Source of the DNA: Lacrimispora sphenoides JCM 1415
Lineage (GTDB): Bacteria; Bacillota; Clostridia; Lachnospirales; Lachnospiraceae
Length of the DNA: 64,000 nt
Reading direction: 5' to 3'
NCBI RefSeq assembly: GCF_900105615.1
Contig: NZ_LT630003.1
Span: forward strand, 1,674,001-1,738,000
A program made the translations under genes and the position numbers. Positions 54,500 through 63,622 of this stretch are shown piece after piece. Position 1 is the stretch's first letter. Every line of letters starts with the position of its first letter. Under the pieces are notes generated by a model. It saw only the letters and a program-made list of their open reading frames with translations, ran no database searches and had not been told where the DNA came from.

Positions 54500-55894
54500 T
54501 TAATTGTTAATAAGATTATAGTCTTCAATGGACTTATTAATGCTTTCTGCCATCTTAGCAACTGCATTTTCCGGGGTCCCCTTGTTGTTGATCATGTTCT
54601 CGATCTCTGTCTCCACGATCTGCCTTGCTTCAGGGAATACACTGAGAAGTGCTCCGGCGGACTGAGGGGTGGAATCATGAAGCTGATCAATGGCTGTTTT
54701 AAACTGAGGGTATTGTGCGATATTATCTTTAAACACAGCTTCATTGTGAGCGGCAACCGTAACAGGAAAATAACCAGTCTGGGAATTCCAGTAGGCCTGG
54801 CTTTCCGGGGAAACAAGGAATTTCACAAATTCCCATACAGCCTGCTGCTTTGCCGGATCCTCATTATTTAATGCCCATAAGGAACCTCCTCCAATAGAAA
54901 CGCCGCCTTTATCATCGTCGCTCACCTTAGGAAAATATGCGGTCCCAACCTCGAATTTGCCGTTCACATCATTTAATATCTGCTTTAAAGATGCAGTGGA
55001 TCCAAGAGTCATAGCCGCTTTGCCTGCACTGAAGTCAGCAAGCCCTGCATCACCGCCTCGTCCGACATTAGGAGCATAACCCTTATCCGCTAAGTCCTTC
55101 CATGCTGCTAAGGTCTTGACACCGGCTCCGTTTTTATCGAAATCTACAGCCGTTGCCGCTTCTTCTCTTCCGTTTCCATTGTCGGCATACTGAGCCTGCT
55201 GCTTGCAGGTGAATTGCTCAAAGAACCAGCCATAAATACCTAAGGATATTACCACTCCTGCTCCGCCCTTTCCAATAAGATCGTCACCGATCTTTACAAT
55301 TCCCGGAAGGCTGTCAGGAATTTCCGTGATGCCGGCTTTCGTAAAGATGTCTTTATTATAATAGAGAATCGGGGTAGAGGAATTAAAAGGCATGGAATAC
55401 AAATTTCCATTTACGGTGTAATAGGCTGCAATGTTTGGTTCCACCTGAGTTAAATCCCAATGATCCTCATTAATCAGCTCCTGCATGGGAATGACCCAGC
55501 CGGAATCGATCATGAAACGGGTACCGATATCATAAATCTGGACCAGATCAGCGCCCATATTGCCGATCTGAGCACTTTTCAGCTTGTTGATAGCATCGTC
55601 ATAGCTGCCTTGATACTGAGCTTCTACGGTAATGCCGGAAGTGTTTTCCTTATTGAATTTCGTTACTAGAGTATCGATGGCTTCTCCGTTTACACCTCCC
55701 ATTGAATGCCAGAAGGTTATGGTGGTGCTTGCCGGGCTGCCAGAGCTTTCAGCAGTCTGGGCGGCAGTCGTCTGAGCTTCCACAGCGGTCGAACCGGCGC
55801 TGCTCGTTTCTGTTCCTGTCTGCCTGGCGCAGCCGGACAATGCCCCTGCTGCCATCATGACTGCCATACTCATGGCAAGTGCTCTTTTCTTCAT
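54500..55894 (-). CDS. ugpB: Glycerol-3-phosphate/glycerophosphodiester-binding lipoprotein
   Basis: A 464-residue family-1 binding lipoprotein (lipobox LSGC, Cys22). The text TITFWHSMGGVNGEAIDTLV and YSMPFNSSTPILYYNKDIF is characteristic of UgpB-type proteins, and the operon also encodes a GDPD enzyme. A long Ser/Thr/Ala linker follows the lipid anchor. It should capture glycerol-3-phosphate or glycerophosphodiesters for the permeases just upstream. The symbol is given on family text plus context. Confidence 0.85.
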   Translation of the reverse strand: MKKRALAMSMAVMMAAGALSGCARQTGTETSSAGSTAVEAQTTAAQTAESSGSPASTTITFWHSMGGVNGEAIDTLVTKFNKENTSGITVEAQYQGSYDDAINKLKSAQIGNMGADLVQIYDIGTRFMIDSGWVIPMQELINEDHWDLTQVEPNIAAYYTVNGNLYSMPFNSSTPILYYNKDIFTKAGITEIPDSLPGIVKIGDDLIGKGGAGVVISLGIYGWFFEQFTCKQQAQYADNGNGREEAATAVDFDKNGAGVKTLAAWKDLADKGYAPNVGRGGDAGLADFSAGKAAMTLGSTASLKQILNDVNGKFEVGTAYFPKVSDDDKGGVSIGGGSLWALNNEDPAKQQAVWEFVKFLVSPESQAYWNSQTGYFPVTVAAHNEAVFKDNIAQYPQFKTAIDQLHDSTPQSAGALLSVFPEARQIVETEIENMINNKGTPENAVAKMAESINKSIEDYNLINN

Positions 55895-55969
55895 CTTCTT
55901 TCCTCCAAATTTTATTTTTTATATTGAAGTCCGATTTGCCTGGTGGGCTCGCCGGACGTCTGAACCAGG

Positions 55970-56878
55970 TCAGCCTTTGACTGCTCCTGAGAACATACCA
56001 CGGATCAATTGTCTCTGCCCTGCAATGAAAACAGAGATAGATGGAATGATGATCATGACAACACCGGCGATCATCATGGAAATGGACTGGGAGTCCACGC
56101 TGTCCAGCATGCCGATTCCAATCTGAACCGTTCTCATTCGGTCAGAGCCGGTAACAAGAAGAGGCCACATATACATGTTCCAGGCATTGATAAAGGTATA
56201 GACTGCCATGGCCCCGATTGCTGATTTGGTAAGAGGAATCAGGAGGCTGTAAATAAATCTTAAGTTGGAACAACCGTCAATTCTTGCGGACTCATATAAG
56301 GATACAGGAAAAGATTTATAAAACTGCCGGAATAGAAAAATTCCCATGGCTGAGGTAAGATAAGGAATAATCAGCACCTTATAGCTGTCAAGCCATTGTA
56401 ACCCGCTTACGGTCAAATAATTAGAGATGATGGTGGCCTCTCCCGGGATCATCATAGTTGCCATGACAATCATGAACAGCAGATTTTTCCCCTTAAAGTC
56501 CAGAAAGGAAAAAGAAAATGCCGCCAGGGAACAGGATAAGATCTGTCCGAATGTGATACAGCCTGCCACAAAAAAGGAATTGACAATAAACCGGTTTAAG
56601 GGGATTTTAACCATGGCCTGACGAAAGTTCTCAAGGGTCGGATTCCCTGGGATTAAGTTCATATCAGTTGTGAACAGTTCACTGGAAGGCATGAATGCAA
56701 TGCTCACCGCATACAAGAGCGGAAGCAAAACAAAGATGGACACGGCCAGGTTTATGATTACAAGAGCCAGCTTACCCGCCCTTCTGCGGAAAAGGGCCTT
56801 CTGATTGGCAGACTGTTTCAGTTTTTCCAGCTCATCCCGGTTCATATCTTTGGAGGCTGCGGTGATAATGGATTCCAT
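55970..56878 (-). CDS. ugpE: ABC permease, UgpE type
   Basis: A 302-residue CUT1 permease with six spans, EAA loop LYESARIDGCSNLRFIYSLL, and the FIAGQRQLIRGMFSGAVKG end seen in UgpE. The ATG at 56878 shares one base with the UgpA stop (TGATG), and GGGGG lies ten bases upstream. An in-frame extension of 13 codons inside the upstream gene is rejected. Partner of the permease at 56878-57744. Confidence 0.88.
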   Translation of the reverse strand: MESIITAASKDMNRDELEKLKQSANQKALFRRRAGKLALVIINLAVSIFVLLPLLYAVSIAFMPSSELFTTDMNLIPGNPTLENFRQAMVKIPLNRFIVNSFFVAGCITFGQILSCSLAAFSFSFLDFKGKNLLFMIVMATMMIPGEATIISNYLTVSGLQWLDSYKVLIIPYLTSAMGIFLFRQFYKSFPVSLYESARIDGCSNLRFIYSLLIPLTKSAIGAMAVYTFINAWNMYMWPLLVTGSDRMRTVQIGIGMLDSVDSQSISMMIAGVVMIIIPSISVFIAGQRQLIRGMFSGAVKG

Positions 56879-57744
56879 CAATAGCTTACCCCCTTCTTTT
56901 CCAGGCGGAACATACATAAGGTGAGGATCATGATGAGGAGGAACAACAGCACGGACTGAGCGGCTGCGCTGCCGAAGCGGTAGTTAAAAAAGGCATCCCG
57001 GTAAATGGAGTAAACGATCAAATTGGTAGATTCTCCGGGCCCGCCCTGAGTCAGGACCTTCACCTGGCCAAAGGACTGGAATGCCTGAATGATGTTGACT
57101 ACCAGGGTGTAAAACATGATAGGGCTTAAGCCAGGGAGTGTCAGGAAGAAAAATCTCTGAACAGCATTTGCTCCATCCACAGAGGCTCTTTCATAAATGG
57201 TCTCATCAATGTTGCTGAGCCCGGCGCTGAAATAAAGAAAGTTGATTCCGCTGTTCAGCCAGGCGGTCAACAGGGCGACACAGACCAGGGCATACTTGGG
57301 ATCACTGATCCAGTTGATATGGAATTCCAGGATCTTATTAACGATTCCGATGGAAGGATGAAGCATGATTTTAAATATCATGGCAGCGGAACTGGAAGCA
57401 ATGGCCATTGGGAGTGCGTAAGCAGTGCTGAAGATCCGGATCCCGGGAAAGGTTTTGCTGCAAAGAACTGCGGCAACGAGCCCTAAAAGCATGCTCACTG
57501 ACACGACAATTATGACAAATACTGCGGTTACCAGAAGGCTGTTGAAAAAAGACGGGGAATTTAAAAGGTCCTTATAGTTTAAAAGACCTACAAAAAGCTT
57601 GGCCTGGCCCATTTTATTGGTTTTATATAGACTTAAATATATCGTTTTGAAAAACGGGAAAAACAGGAATACAGCAAATACTGCCATTGCCGGGACCATA
57701 TAGGCATAAGGCCCTGCTTTCTTTACAATTGTTCTTAGGTTCAT
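56878..57744 (-). CDS. ugpA: ABC permease, UgpA type
   Basis: A 288-residue CUT1 permease with six spans and EAA loop IYERASVDGANAVQRFFFLT. YAYMVPAMAVFAVFLFFPFF near the N-terminus and TQGGPGESTNLIVYSIYRDA near the C-terminus are typical of UgpA/MalF. It follows the ATPase gene by 11 bases and is coupled to the UgpE gene by a stop-start overlap. Confidence 0.88.
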   Translation of the reverse strand: MNLRTIVKKAGPYAYMVPAMAVFAVFLFFPFFKTIYLSLYKTNKMGQAKLFVGLLNYKDLLNSPSFFNSLLVTAVFVIIVVSVSMLLGLVAAVLCSKTFPGIRIFSTAYALPMAIASSSAAMIFKIMLHPSIGIVNKILEFHINWISDPKYALVCVALLTAWLNSGINFLYFSAGLSNIDETIYERASVDGANAVQRFFFLTLPGLSPIMFYTLVVNIIQAFQSFGQVKVLTQGGPGESTNLIVYSIYRDAFFNYRFGSAAAQSVLLFLLIMILTLCMFRLEKKGVSY

Positions 57745-57755
57745 AAGAAGGCTCC

Positions 57756-58856
57756 TTAAACGTATAATATATTTTGCTCCGTATCCATATCGAACAGCTT
57801 GATTCGGTCCATATCCGCATAAACCGGTAAACGGCCGCCGGATTCTGCTTTAACATTGGGACTTAACCGTACACATATCTCCTCCCTGCTAATTCGGCCA
57901 TGGAAAAGTATTTCCGCCCCAAGGACTTCTTTCATATCCACATCCAAAAGAAGCTTCTGTTCTTCTGGTCCTTCTTCATGGAAATCCTCAGGCCGGATTC
58001 CCAGGTACACACGCCTTCCCACATAACCGCCTTCCACCAGCCGCTTCGCGCAGATTTCATTGGCAAAGAGTTTGTTTTTGCCAAATTCCAGGCAGATCTT
58101 CTCTGCTCTCCGCTCTACCCAGACAGGCAGGAAGTTCATGGAGGGGGAACCGATAAAGCCTGCCACAAATTTATTGACCGGATTCTGGTAAATGTCATTT
58201 GGAGCTGCGGCCTGCTGGATCACCCCGCTGTTCATGACTACGATCCTGGTACCAAGGGTCATTGCCTCCACCTGGTCATGGGTAACGTAAATGATGGTTG
58301 CACCCAGTTCTCTGTGGATTTTAGCAAGCTCTACACGCATCTGTACCCGCAGCTTTGCATCCAGATTGGATAGAGGTTCGTCCATCAGATATGCTTTGGG
58401 CTGGCGGACAATAACGCTTCCGATGGCAACCCGCTGCTTCTGCCCTCCAGATAAGGCAGAAGGCTTCCGGTCAAGCAAGTGGCTGATATGAAGGATTTCC
58501 GCCGCGCGGCCGACTCGTTTCTCTATTTCTTCCTTCGGGACTTTATGTACTTTTAAGCCGAAGGCCATATTCTGGTAGACCGTTAAGTGGGGATAAAGAG
58601 CGTAAGACTGGAATACCATGGATAAGTCCCTGCTTTGGGGGCTTGTCATATTCATGAGCTGTCCGTCTATCCACAACTCACCGGAAGAAATGTCTTCAAG
58701 CCCTGCGATCATGCGAAGTGTCGTAGACTTCCCGCAGCCGGATGGTCCGACCAGGATCAAAAATTCCCTGTCTTTAATATCAAGATTAAAATCCTTTACA
58801 ACGGTGAGTCCGTTTTTATAGGTTTTGCACACATTTACAAAAGACAAACTTGCCAT
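57756..58856 (-). CDS. ugpC: ABC transporter ATPase, UgpC/MsmK type
   Basis: A 366-residue ATPase with Walker A GPSGCGKST, signature LSGGQKQRVA, Walker B YLMDEPLSNLD, and a C-terminal regulatory OB-like domain (RPEDFHEEG). First gene of the ugp-like operon. Proteins of this group often energise several CUT1 importers; since neither sugar locus in this window has its own ATPase gene, this one is a candidate shared ATPase. AAGGAA lies upstream of the ATG. Confidence 0.92.
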   Translation of the reverse strand: MASLSFVNVCKTYKNGLTVVKDFNLDIKDREFLILVGPSGCGKSTTLRMIAGLEDISSGELWIDGQLMNMTSPQSRDLSMVFQSYALYPHLTVYQNMAFGLKVHKVPKEEIEKRVGRAAEILHISHLLDRKPSALSGGQKQRVAIGSVIVRQPKAYLMDEPLSNLDAKLRVQMRVELAKIHRELGATIIYVTHDQVEAMTLGTRIVVMNSGVIQQAAAPNDIYQNPVNKFVAGFIGSPSMNFLPVWVERRAEKICLEFGKNKLFANEICAKRLVEGGYVGRRVYLGIRPEDFHEEGPEEQKLLLDVDMKEVLGAEILFHGRISREEICVRLSPNVKAESGGRLPVYADMDRIKLFDMDTEQNILYV

Positions 58857-58905
58857 AGATCACGATTCCTTTCTGTATATCTAAAACTCATTTTATAGAA
58901 TTGAT

Positions 58906-58944
58906 GTAAAATGAAAAAGAAGCTTTTCGTAAAATGAATGTAAA
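58906..58944 (-). promoter_or_regulatory. Phased repeats upstream of ugp-like operon
   Basis: TTTAC occurs three times on the operon strand at offsets of 11 and 23 bases (reverse of GTAAA at 58906, 58929 and 58940), followed by a TATAAA -10-like box. Direct TTTACA-type repeats with an 11-base period are the form of Gram-positive PhoP boxes, so phosphate-starvation control is possible. Confidence 0.3.
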
Positions 58945-58952
58945 TCATAGTA

Positions 58953-58981
58953 TTGACGCACAAACGATCAAAGGCTATAAT
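58953..58981 (+). promoter_or_regulatory. glmS promoter
   Basis: TTGACG (58953-58958), 17-base spacer, TATAAT (58976-58981), about 40 bases before the ribozyme cleavage site. Confidence 0.8.
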
Positions 58982-59025
58982 AAACTAGATTTATGAAGGA
59001 GGCATAAATAACAATAGCAAAGCTA

Positions 59026-59210
59026 AGCGCCATGCACCAGTTGATGCGATCGTGAACATTTTTCCATGGAAAAATGGCATCAAGGGTTGACGAGGTGAAG
59101 GGTTATCGAATATTCGGCGGATGCCCTTCCATGCCCTCCGGGCGTGTATCCTACGTGAAATATGCAGGTAACTGCAAAACAAACGCGTTGGAACCGGGGA
59201 CTTAAAACAG
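59026..59210 (+). ncRNA. glmS ribozyme (glucosamine-6-phosphate riboswitch)
   Basis: The 5' core AAGCGCC (cleavage expected between A59026 and G59027), the conserved GGTTGACGAGGTGAAGGGTT (59085 region) with ATCGA, and TTCGGCGGATGCCCTT match the glmS ribozyme consensus in the right order. Bound glucosamine-6-phosphate triggers self-cleavage and mRNA decay. It is followed by a possible hairpin near 59222-59256 with a T-run, then the glmS gene. The 3' limit is approximate. Confidence 0.92.
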
Positions 59211-59326
59211 AATGTAATAAAACAGCTGCCGTTTTTAAAATTTGGAGCCAGACGGCTTGTTTTTTGTTTACCATTTTTAAGGACGAGTGCAGACATAAAA
59301 TGAAAATTTAAGGAGATTGTGAAACT

Positions 59327-61144
59327 ATGTGTGGAATTATTGGATATACAGGACCATTAGACTCTAAAAGAATATTGCTTGATGGATTGTCCCAGCTGGA
59401 ATACCGGGGGTATGACAGCGCAGGTATTGCTCTTTTTATGGAGAATTCTCATACCCGTCTGATCAGACATATAGGAAAAGTATCTAATTTAAAGGAAGAA
59501 TGCAAAGGAATCACAGAGGTATCCCATTGCGGTCTTGGACATACCAGGTGGGCAACCCACGGAGGTGTAACGACCCAGAATACCCATCCCCATCAGGCCG
59601 GGCGGATTACCCTCGTTCATAATGGCATTATAGAAAATTATCATCAGCTCACTCTGGATTTTCATCTTGAAGGAAAACTCCGCTCTGAAACAGACAGCGA
59701 GGTGGCTGCCTGGGTTCTGGAGAGCATTTATCAGGGAGATCCGGTGGAAGCTATTTCAAAATTTGCTGCTTATTTAAAAGGCTCTTACAGCTTTTGCGTG
59801 ATGTTTGAGGATCATCCCGGTGATATCTTTGCAATCCGTAACATCAGCCCCCTGGTAGTTGCCTATACAAGATCCGGTTCATTTGTAGCTTCGGATTTAA
59901 CTGCCCTCATTCCATATACCAGGCAGTATTTCGTGGTTCCTGAGAATCATATTGTAAAACTCACCTCCTATAAGGTACATCTCTATAACCTGGAACAGCA
60001 GGAAGAAGTACCGGAGCTGATGGAGGTAAACTGGAACATGGATGCAGCCATGAAGAACGGATTCCCCCATTTCATGCTGAAAGAGATCCACGAACAGCCG
60101 GAGGCCCTAAAGAACACCATATTGCCGCGCCTGGTTAAGGGGCTGCCGGACTTTGGCGATGACGGCATACCGGATACAGTGCTGAAACAGTGTAATCAGG
60201 TTCATATCGTGGCCTGCGGCACCGCCATGCACGCAGGGATGGTGGCAAGGGCTCTTATGGAGCCGCTTCTTCGGATCCCTGTTACAGTTTCCATTGCTTC
60301 TGAATTCCGATATGAAGATCCGCTCATTGATCGTAACACTCTGGTCATCATCATATCCCAGTCAGGGGAGACCATTGATACCCTGGCGGCTTTGCGGCTG
60401 GCGAAGGCCTGCGGTGCTGCTACTCTTTCTGTGGTCAATGTAAAAGGATCTACCATTGCCAGGGAAAGCGATTATGTTCTATATACTCATGCAGGCCCGG
60501 AAATTGCGGTTGCCAGCACCAAAGCATATTCTGTTCAGCTTGCAGCCCTTTATATGGTATGCTGCCGGATGGCCTTTGTCCGGGGAAATTATGACCATGA
60601 GGAAGCCGAAGACTTTATAAAAAAGCTGCTTGATGCCATACCGGCCATGGAGGCTATGATTGAAAAAAGGGAAGAGGTAAAGGCCTTAGTAACACACTTA
60701 ATCAATAAGCCGGACGCCTTTTTTATCGGGCGTGGCCTTGACTACGCCTTCTCATTGGAAGGGGCCTTGAAATTAAAAGAAATTTCCTATATTCATGCGG
60801 AAGCCTATGCTGCAGGGGAATTAAAACACGGGACTATCGCTCTTATAACAGATCAGATTCCGGTTATAGCCATTGCAACACAGGAGAAGATTTTTTCAAA
60901 AACCATCTCCAATATCCGGGAAGTAAAAGCAAGAGGTGCATTTGTGATTTTATTAACAAAGGAGAGATCAAAGATTGAGCCTGGGATTGCTGATGTTCAG
61001 ATCAATATTCCGGAGATCGGCGACCGGTTCACGGTATTTCCAATCGCAGTTGTTCTTCAGCTTATAGCGTATTATGCTTCTGTAGGAAAGGATCTGGATG
61101 TGGATCAGCCTAGGAATCTGGCGAAGTCTGTGACGGTTGAGTAA
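59327..61144 (+). CDS. glmS: Glutamine-fructose-6-phosphate aminotransferase
   Basis: A 605-residue GlmS. The start MCGIIGYTGP exposes the catalytic Cys2 of the Ntn glutaminase domain (about 1-240; YRGYDSAGI, HTRWATHG), followed by two SIS isomerase domains (SQSGETIDTLAAL and KAYSVQL) and the C-terminal DQPRNLAKSVTVE. It makes glucosamine-6-phosphate, the first step of wall amino-sugar synthesis, in the cytosol. AAGGAG precedes the ATG. Single gene, controlled by the ribozyme in its leader and ended by a strong terminator. Confidence 0.98.
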   Translation: MCGIIGYTGPLDSKRILLDGLSQLEYRGYDSAGIALFMENSHTRLIRHIGKVSNLKEECKGITEVSHCGLGHTRWATHGGVTTQNTHPHQAGRITLVHNGIIENYHQLTLDFHLEGKLRSETDSEVAAWVLESIYQGDPVEAISKFAAYLKGSYSFCVMFEDHPGDIFAIRNISPLVVAYTRSGSFVASDLTALIPYTRQYFVVPENHIVKLTSYKVHLYNLEQQEEVPELMEVNWNMDAAMKNGFPHFMLKEIHEQPEALKNTILPRLVKGLPDFGDDGIPDTVLKQCNQVHIVACGTAMHAGMVARALMEPLLRIPVTVSIASEFRYEDPLIDRNTLVIIISQSGETIDTLAALRLAKACGAATLSVVNVKGSTIARESDYVLYTHAGPEIAVASTKAYSVQLAALYMVCCRMAFVRGNYDHEEAEDFIKKLLDAIPAMEAMIEKREEVKALVTHLINKPDAFFIGRGLDYAFSLEGALKLKEISYIHAEAYAAGELKHGTIALITDQIPVIAIATQEKIFSKTISNIREVKARGAFVILLTKERSKIEPGIADVQINIPEIGDRFTVFPIAVVLQLIAYYASVGKDLDVDQPRNLAKSVTVE

Positions 61145-61162
61145 TCTCATGGGAAAAGAAAA

Positions 61163-61205
61163 AAACATGAGGGGTGCGGCCTTAGCCGTATCCCTCATGT
61201 TTTTA
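61163..61205. terminator. Terminator between glmS and yhfW-like gene
   Basis: AACATGAGGG pairs with CCCTCATGTT, inner CGGC/GCCG, flanked by A- and T-runs, so it can work in both directions. Confidence 0.9.
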
Positions 61206-61253
61206 TGGAGTTAATCTAATATTTACAACATGATAAAGCTAAATTCTTTCCCA

Positions 61254-62468
61254 TCAGTTTTTAAGAACCGGCAGAAAGGATTCACCGTTTTGCGGAGCGT
61301 CTGTGCTAAAATAATCACATACGGTTGCGCCAATATCAGACAGAGTTTTTCTCCTTCCCAGCCTTCTTCCTGTTATTCCTTTTTTATAAACGAGAAGGGG
61401 GACGCACTCCCTGGTATGCTTACTGTGACCGATACTGGGATCATTTCCATGGTCGGCCATGATCACCAGAATGTCCTGGGAAGTCAGCTCCGGTATAAGC
61501 CTGCTGATTCCCTGGTCTGCGATTTCTAAGATCTTTTTATAAACCATGGTGGACTGGGAATGTCCGGCTAAGTCTGTTTCCTGCACATTGGTGCATAAAA
61601 AGCCCTGATTCATGGCTACTGTTTCCCGAAAGGTAAGGTCCATCACTTCCTGTGTTGGTACGCCGGAAATGCTCAGCCCTCTGTCATTGGATACAATGTC
61701 CGCTACTTTTCCAATCAGAGTACAGTCATACCCTGCTTTTGTGAGAATCGTGGGGGCCTGTACATTTTGATCCACTCCATAGCCTAAGTGTCTGCACTGG
61801 TAGCCATGGTCGTAGGACTTAGATTTTGCAGATGCAATACCGATGAAACGGCCTTCTTTCACCTCTTCGGCATTCCAGAGGTCCTCCATGGTATTTCCGG
61901 TTCCGCCAAACACAATCACACGGCCTACGGTTACTACTTCCCTTACCTTTTTGGCTATGGCATACTCCTCTTCAAAGGAGATCAGATCCAAAGGAGCCGT
62001 TACATTGTAACACATCCCTAAATCCGCTTCCAGATTATCTGCTACGGTTACGTAATGGTCTACCAGTAAATAGCGCAGCCCCTGCCGTTCTATGACCTGT
62101 ACCTGATGTCCATTTGACTCCAGGTGTGCTTTTACTGTATCTGCTTTCTCCTGAAAGGGATGGACTTCTGGTTTCTTTGGAAGTGTTCCCATTATTTCCT
62201 GATGGCCCATAAACGTATCTGCCCCAAAATGCATGAGCTCGCAGCTTCCGAAATTGGCTTCAGGTGAGAATTTCATGAAGGCACTTTCCTCTCCGTAGGC
62301 ATTCATGAGCCCCAGCCTTTCCAGTGCCGGGAGTTTTAGATCAGGGTAGTCTTTCAGAATGCTTCTAAGGGTATCAGCCTTTTCATCTCCCGGCCTGGCA
62401 AGACGTGCATCTTCCATAGCTCCAATGCCGAATCCATCCAAAACGATGACAATCAATCTTTTTTTCAT
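61254..62468 (-). CDS. yhfW: Phosphopentomutase-like metalloenzyme, YhfW type
   Basis: A 404-residue alkaline-phosphatase-superfamily enzyme close to phosphopentomutase DeoB. VIVLDGFGIGAMEDA at the N-terminus, GHQEIMG, and VIMADHGNDPSIGHSKHTRE at the C-terminal end carry the di-metal ligands. Canonical DeoB interconverts ribose-1- and ribose-5-phosphate. Because it is coupled (four-base overlap) to YhfX- and YhfS-like genes, YhfW of the enteric yhf cluster is the better match than deoB of nucleoside catabolism. Substrate of YhfW is not established. Confidence 0.85.
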   Translation of the reverse strand: MKKRLIVIVLDGFGIGAMEDARLARPGDEKADTLRSILKDYPDLKLPALERLGLMNAYGEESAFMKFSPEANFGSCELMHFGADTFMGHQEIMGTLPKKPEVHPFQEKADTVKAHLESNGHQVQVIERQGLRYLLVDHYVTVADNLEADLGMCYNVTAPLDLISFEEEYAIAKKVREVVTVGRVIVFGGTGNTMEDLWNAEEVKEGRFIGIASAKSKSYDHGYQCRHLGYGVDQNVQAPTILTKAGYDCTLIGKVADIVSNDRGLSISGVPTQEVMDLTFRETVAMNQGFLCTNVQETDLAGHSQSTMVYKKILEIADQGISRLIPELTSQDILVIMADHGNDPSIGHSKHTRECVPLLVYKKGITGRRLGRRKTLSDIGATVCDYFSTDAPQNGESFLPVLKN

Positions 62469-63622
62469 AACTTTTTCCCCATGCTGTCATATATTCCAAC
62501 AATTTGCGGTTTTTTCTTTTTCAATCCTTCTATCAGCACCACATCCGACCGGGTGACAAAGATCTGATAACGGAATGCCATGACCACAGTATCTCCTACC
62601 GTTCCTTCATTCGTCAGGCCGAAATGGTAATCAATGCTTTCATTGGAAGGCGGAATAACATCCATTTTTGTATAACTATCAAAAGAGGTCCCAACCAGAG
62701 CAGACGTTACATGGGAACGCCGGTAATAGCCGCCGCCGTAACAATAAGCCTGCCCGTTAAAATTATGGGATATCTCACTTACATAAGTAACACACGGGAT
62801 TTCCTCCAGCATATGGTATGCATGTATAGGAGTTGTACCGGTCAGGCCATGGCCCGGTTCTGCACAGTTTCCTCCCATTTCTTTGATCTTGCTTAGAGCG
62901 TAGGTACAGGTGCCGGAAGGCGTATTGATGATGGTTACGGGAACTCCGCACTCCTTTAAAATATTAGCTGCATGTATTACGGTATCCATGTTATTGGTAG
63001 GGATCAGGTCATGGGCGGCTTCTTCATATAAAAAGCAGGGGAAAGATGTGACACCTGCAATTTTTACACAGGGATACTGCGTTTCGACCCGTTCTGTAAG
63101 ATCTTTTAACACATCAATATGGAACCCTGCAGTCTGCCCCGAATAGATCATATCCGAATCGTTAGTAACACGGAGAATGATCTCCTGGGAAAGCCCCAGT
63201 TTCTTTGCCGCCTGATGGATCTGACTGATTTTTTCTTCGGAATATACCGTGATCATCTGAGGCTGGTATGCTACGATCTCCTCTACCTGGGCAGTAGGAA
63301 TCTGTACCAGATGCCCGACGTTTGCGATCGGGATCTGGTGATCCATCATAACTTTAGCTTCTTTATAATCCACTACAACGGCCCCTTCGTAGCCCAGTTC
63401 TACCAGTTTCCCTGCCAGATAGGGATTTCTTCCGGCCTGCTTCAGCATGAAGAACAACCGGACCTCCTTCTCCTTTGCTTCTTTTAACATGAAAGATGCA
63501 TTATCCAGAAAGGTATCCACGTCTATCACATAAGAATCCGGTTGGATCAGCCCGCTCTGATGAAGCTCAAAGGAGGCTTTGATCAGTTCCGGGTTTCGCT
63601 TTAAGGTCTGCTCTAAAAACAT
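62465..63622 (-). CDS. yhfX: YhfX-like PLP enzyme, alanine-racemase fold
   Basis: A 385-residue fold-type III PLP protein. The likely PLP lysine is Lys61 in LFFMLKQAGRNPYLAGKLVE, the usual place at the end of the first barrel strand. VTSFPCFLYEE and AEPGHGLTGTTPIHAYH are typical of YhfX. Starts directly after the YhfS-like stop (TAAATG) and overlaps the yhfW-like start, so all three are one operon. Reaction unknown; racemase- or decarboxylase-like chemistry on an amino compound is expected. Confidence 0.85.
   Translation of the reverse strand: MFLEQTLKRNPELIKASFELHQSGLIQPDSYVIDVDTFLDNASFMLKEAKEKEVRLFFMLKQAGRNPYLAGKLVELGYEGAVVVDYKEAKVMMDHQIPIANVGHLVQIPTAQVEEIVAYQPQMITVYSEEKISQIHQAAKKLGLSQEIILRVTNDSDMIYSGQTAGFHIDVLKDLTERVETQYPCVKIAGVTSFPCFLYEEAAHDLIPTNNMDTVIHAANILKECGVPVTIINTPSGTCTYALSKIKEMGGNCAEPGHGLTGTTPIHAYHMLEEIPCVTYVSEISHNFNGQAYCYGGGYYRRSHVTSALVGTSFDSYTKMDVIPPSNESIDYHFGLTNEGTVGDTVVMAFRYQIFVTRSDVVLIEGLKKKKPQIVGIYDSMGKKL

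Noticed and set aside
59222..59256. Transcription terminator in the glmS leader
   Set aside because: A hairpin with a T-run can be drawn after the ribozyme, but its stem is short and interrupted. glmS control by ribozyme cleavage does not need it, so it is mentioned only in passing.
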